NCBI GenBank assembly: GCA_016278415.1
Contig: JADQBV010000159.1
Location: 1 to 7,239, forward strand
DNA length: 7,239 nucleotides
Direction: 5' to 3'
Source of the DNA: Halanaerobiales bacterium
GTDB lineage: Bacteria > Bacillota_F > Halanaerobiia > Halanaerobiales > DTU029
In this document: positions 6,600-7,239 of the stretch, piece after piece
How the letters are laid out: each line of letters starts with the position of its first letter
How positions within the stretch are numbered: the stretch's first letter is position 1
Notes under the pieces: generated by a model
Seen by the model: only the letters and a program-made list of their open reading frames with translations
Databases searched by the model: none
Told to the model about the DNA's origin: nothing
Program-made: the position numbers and the translations under genes

Positions 6600-7239
6600 T
6601 TAACCCTTAATTGCTCCAGCTAATCCCTGTATGAAATATCTCTGGAAAAGTAAGAATACAATCATCATCGGAATTATTGATAAAGAAGCTGCAGCTGCCA
6701 TAGCTGTCCAATCAGTAGAGCGTTCACCTACAAAGGCATACATTCCAACACCAAGGGTTCTTAATTCTGGTCTACTGAAAGTAAATACCAATGGAATCAA
6801 AAACGCCTTCCATGAGTTTATAAATGTTAATATAGTTACAGTTGCAATGATTGGTTTTGCCAGCGGAAACATGATATAAAAGAACTGCTGGAAAAAATTA
6901 CAACCATCTATCTTACCAGCATCTTCTAAGTCTTTAGGTAAGCCCTGGAAAAATCCTGAAAATAAGAGAACATTGACAACTAAACCACCACTTGAAGCCA
7001 ATATCATCCCATACCTTGTATTTAATAAACCTAAACCCTTTACTAGATTAAAGATTGGGATAATTGTTGTAGCTTGAGGAACAACAAGTGTAGCTAGCAT
7101 AGCAACTAAGACCAAATTGCGACCGGGAAAAGGAAATCTCCCAATAACATATCCACTTGTAGATGCTAAAAAGATAGCCAAGATTACTGTTCCTGCAGCA
7201 TAGATAACGGTGTTTAGAAAATAACTAGAAAAATTAGCA
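6600..7239 (-). CDS. Carbohydrate ABC transporter permease, MalG/UgpE-type (N-terminus cut by window edge)
   Basis: The frame is open from the right edge to TAA at 6602-6600, giving 212 visible residues. The usual length is about 270-280, so roughly 65 N-terminal residues lie outside. The protein is an inner-membrane subunit of a CUT1 sugar importer. The visible part opens with NFSSYFLNTVIYAAGT and continues with YVIGRFPFPGR, both hallmarks of the MalG branch. The cytoplasmic EAA loop that contacts the ATPase is PKDLEDAGKIDGCNFF, with motif residues at visible positions 105-112. The second alanine of the motif is glycine here, a tolerated change. INSWKAFLIPLVF and the C-terminal FQRYFIQGLAGAIKG are also standard. 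About five membrane helices are visible. An apparent start at 7181 is an internal TTG leucine codon, not the real start. A MalF-type partner probably lies off the right edge, and the binding protein gene follows. Confidence 0.96.
   Translation of the reverse strand, partial: ANFSSYFLNTVIYAAGTVILAIFLASTSGYVIGRFPFPGRNLVLVAMLATLVVPQATTIIPIFNLVKGLGLLNTRYGMILASSGGLVVNVLLFSGFFQGLPKDLEDAGKIDGCNFFQQFFYIMFPLAKPIIATVTILTFINSWKAFLIPLVFTFSRPELRTLGVGMYAFVGERSTDWTAMAAAASLSIIPMMIVFLLFQRYFIQGLAGAIKG

Noticed and set aside
6631..6879. 82-codon plus-strand open frame
   Set aside because: It lies wholly inside the well-supported permease on the opposite strand, has no family resemblance and no Shine-Dalgarno support. 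It is an antisense shadow.
7179..7181. TTG at 7181 as the permease start
   Set aside because: The frame continues in both sense and homology to the window edge, with the typical NFSSYFLNT motif upstream. The TTG is an internal leucine codon.
1..7239. CRISPR arrays, tRNA or rRNA genes, insertion sequences, phage genes
   Set aside because: I saw no repeated spacer-like units, cloverleaf sequences, transposase motifs or terminal inverted repeats on either strand.

Overview
The window is an AT-rich stretch in which every gene I can support lies on the minus strand, so transcription runs from high to low coordinates. It is part of a carbohydrate uptake and degradation locus. The closest parallel I know is the Bacillus YesS/YtdP-type arrangement, in which a membrane-spanning AraC regulator sits beside CUT1 sugar ABC transporter genes used for plant polysaccharide oligosaccharides. 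The AT-rich codon use and strong GGAGG-type ribosome binding sites suggest a Firmicute. Both solute-binding proteins carry cleavable signal peptides with no lipobox cysteine. That is unusual for a monoderm Firmicute but expected if the cell has an outer membrane and periplasm, as in the Halanaerobiales. This lineage assignment is an inference, not a proof.

Layout in transcription order. (1) 7239-6600: the C-terminal three quarters of a MalG-type permease, cut by the right edge of the window. (2) 6474-5050: a family 1 solute-binding protein starting 125 nt downstream. This first unit ends at a clear intrinsic terminator at 5013-4980. (3) 4980-4728: the main intergenic region. It holds an unexplained 36-codon open stretch, two candidate promoters and a perfect 8+3+8 inverted repeat. 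(4) 4727-3177: a second solute-binding protein, of the large LplA/YtcQ/AlgQ-like kind with a predicted calcium loop. (5) 3199-911: a 762-residue two-TM AraC-family sensor-regulator that overlaps the end of the second binding protein gene. (6) 875-1: the N-terminal 291 residues of a DUF2264 protein, a probable cytoplasmic carbohydrate-active enzyme, cut by the left edge.

How they may work together (inference): the first unit supplies part of an ABC importer, whose other permease would lie off the right edge. The second unit couples a binding protein, a transmembrane regulator and an intracellular enzyme. No permease lies between the second binding protein and the regulator, and their reading frames overlap. 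This raises the possibility that this binding protein serves sensing as well as, or instead of, transport. The substrate cannot be read from the sequence; a uronic-acid-containing plant or algal oligosaccharide is a reasonable guess.
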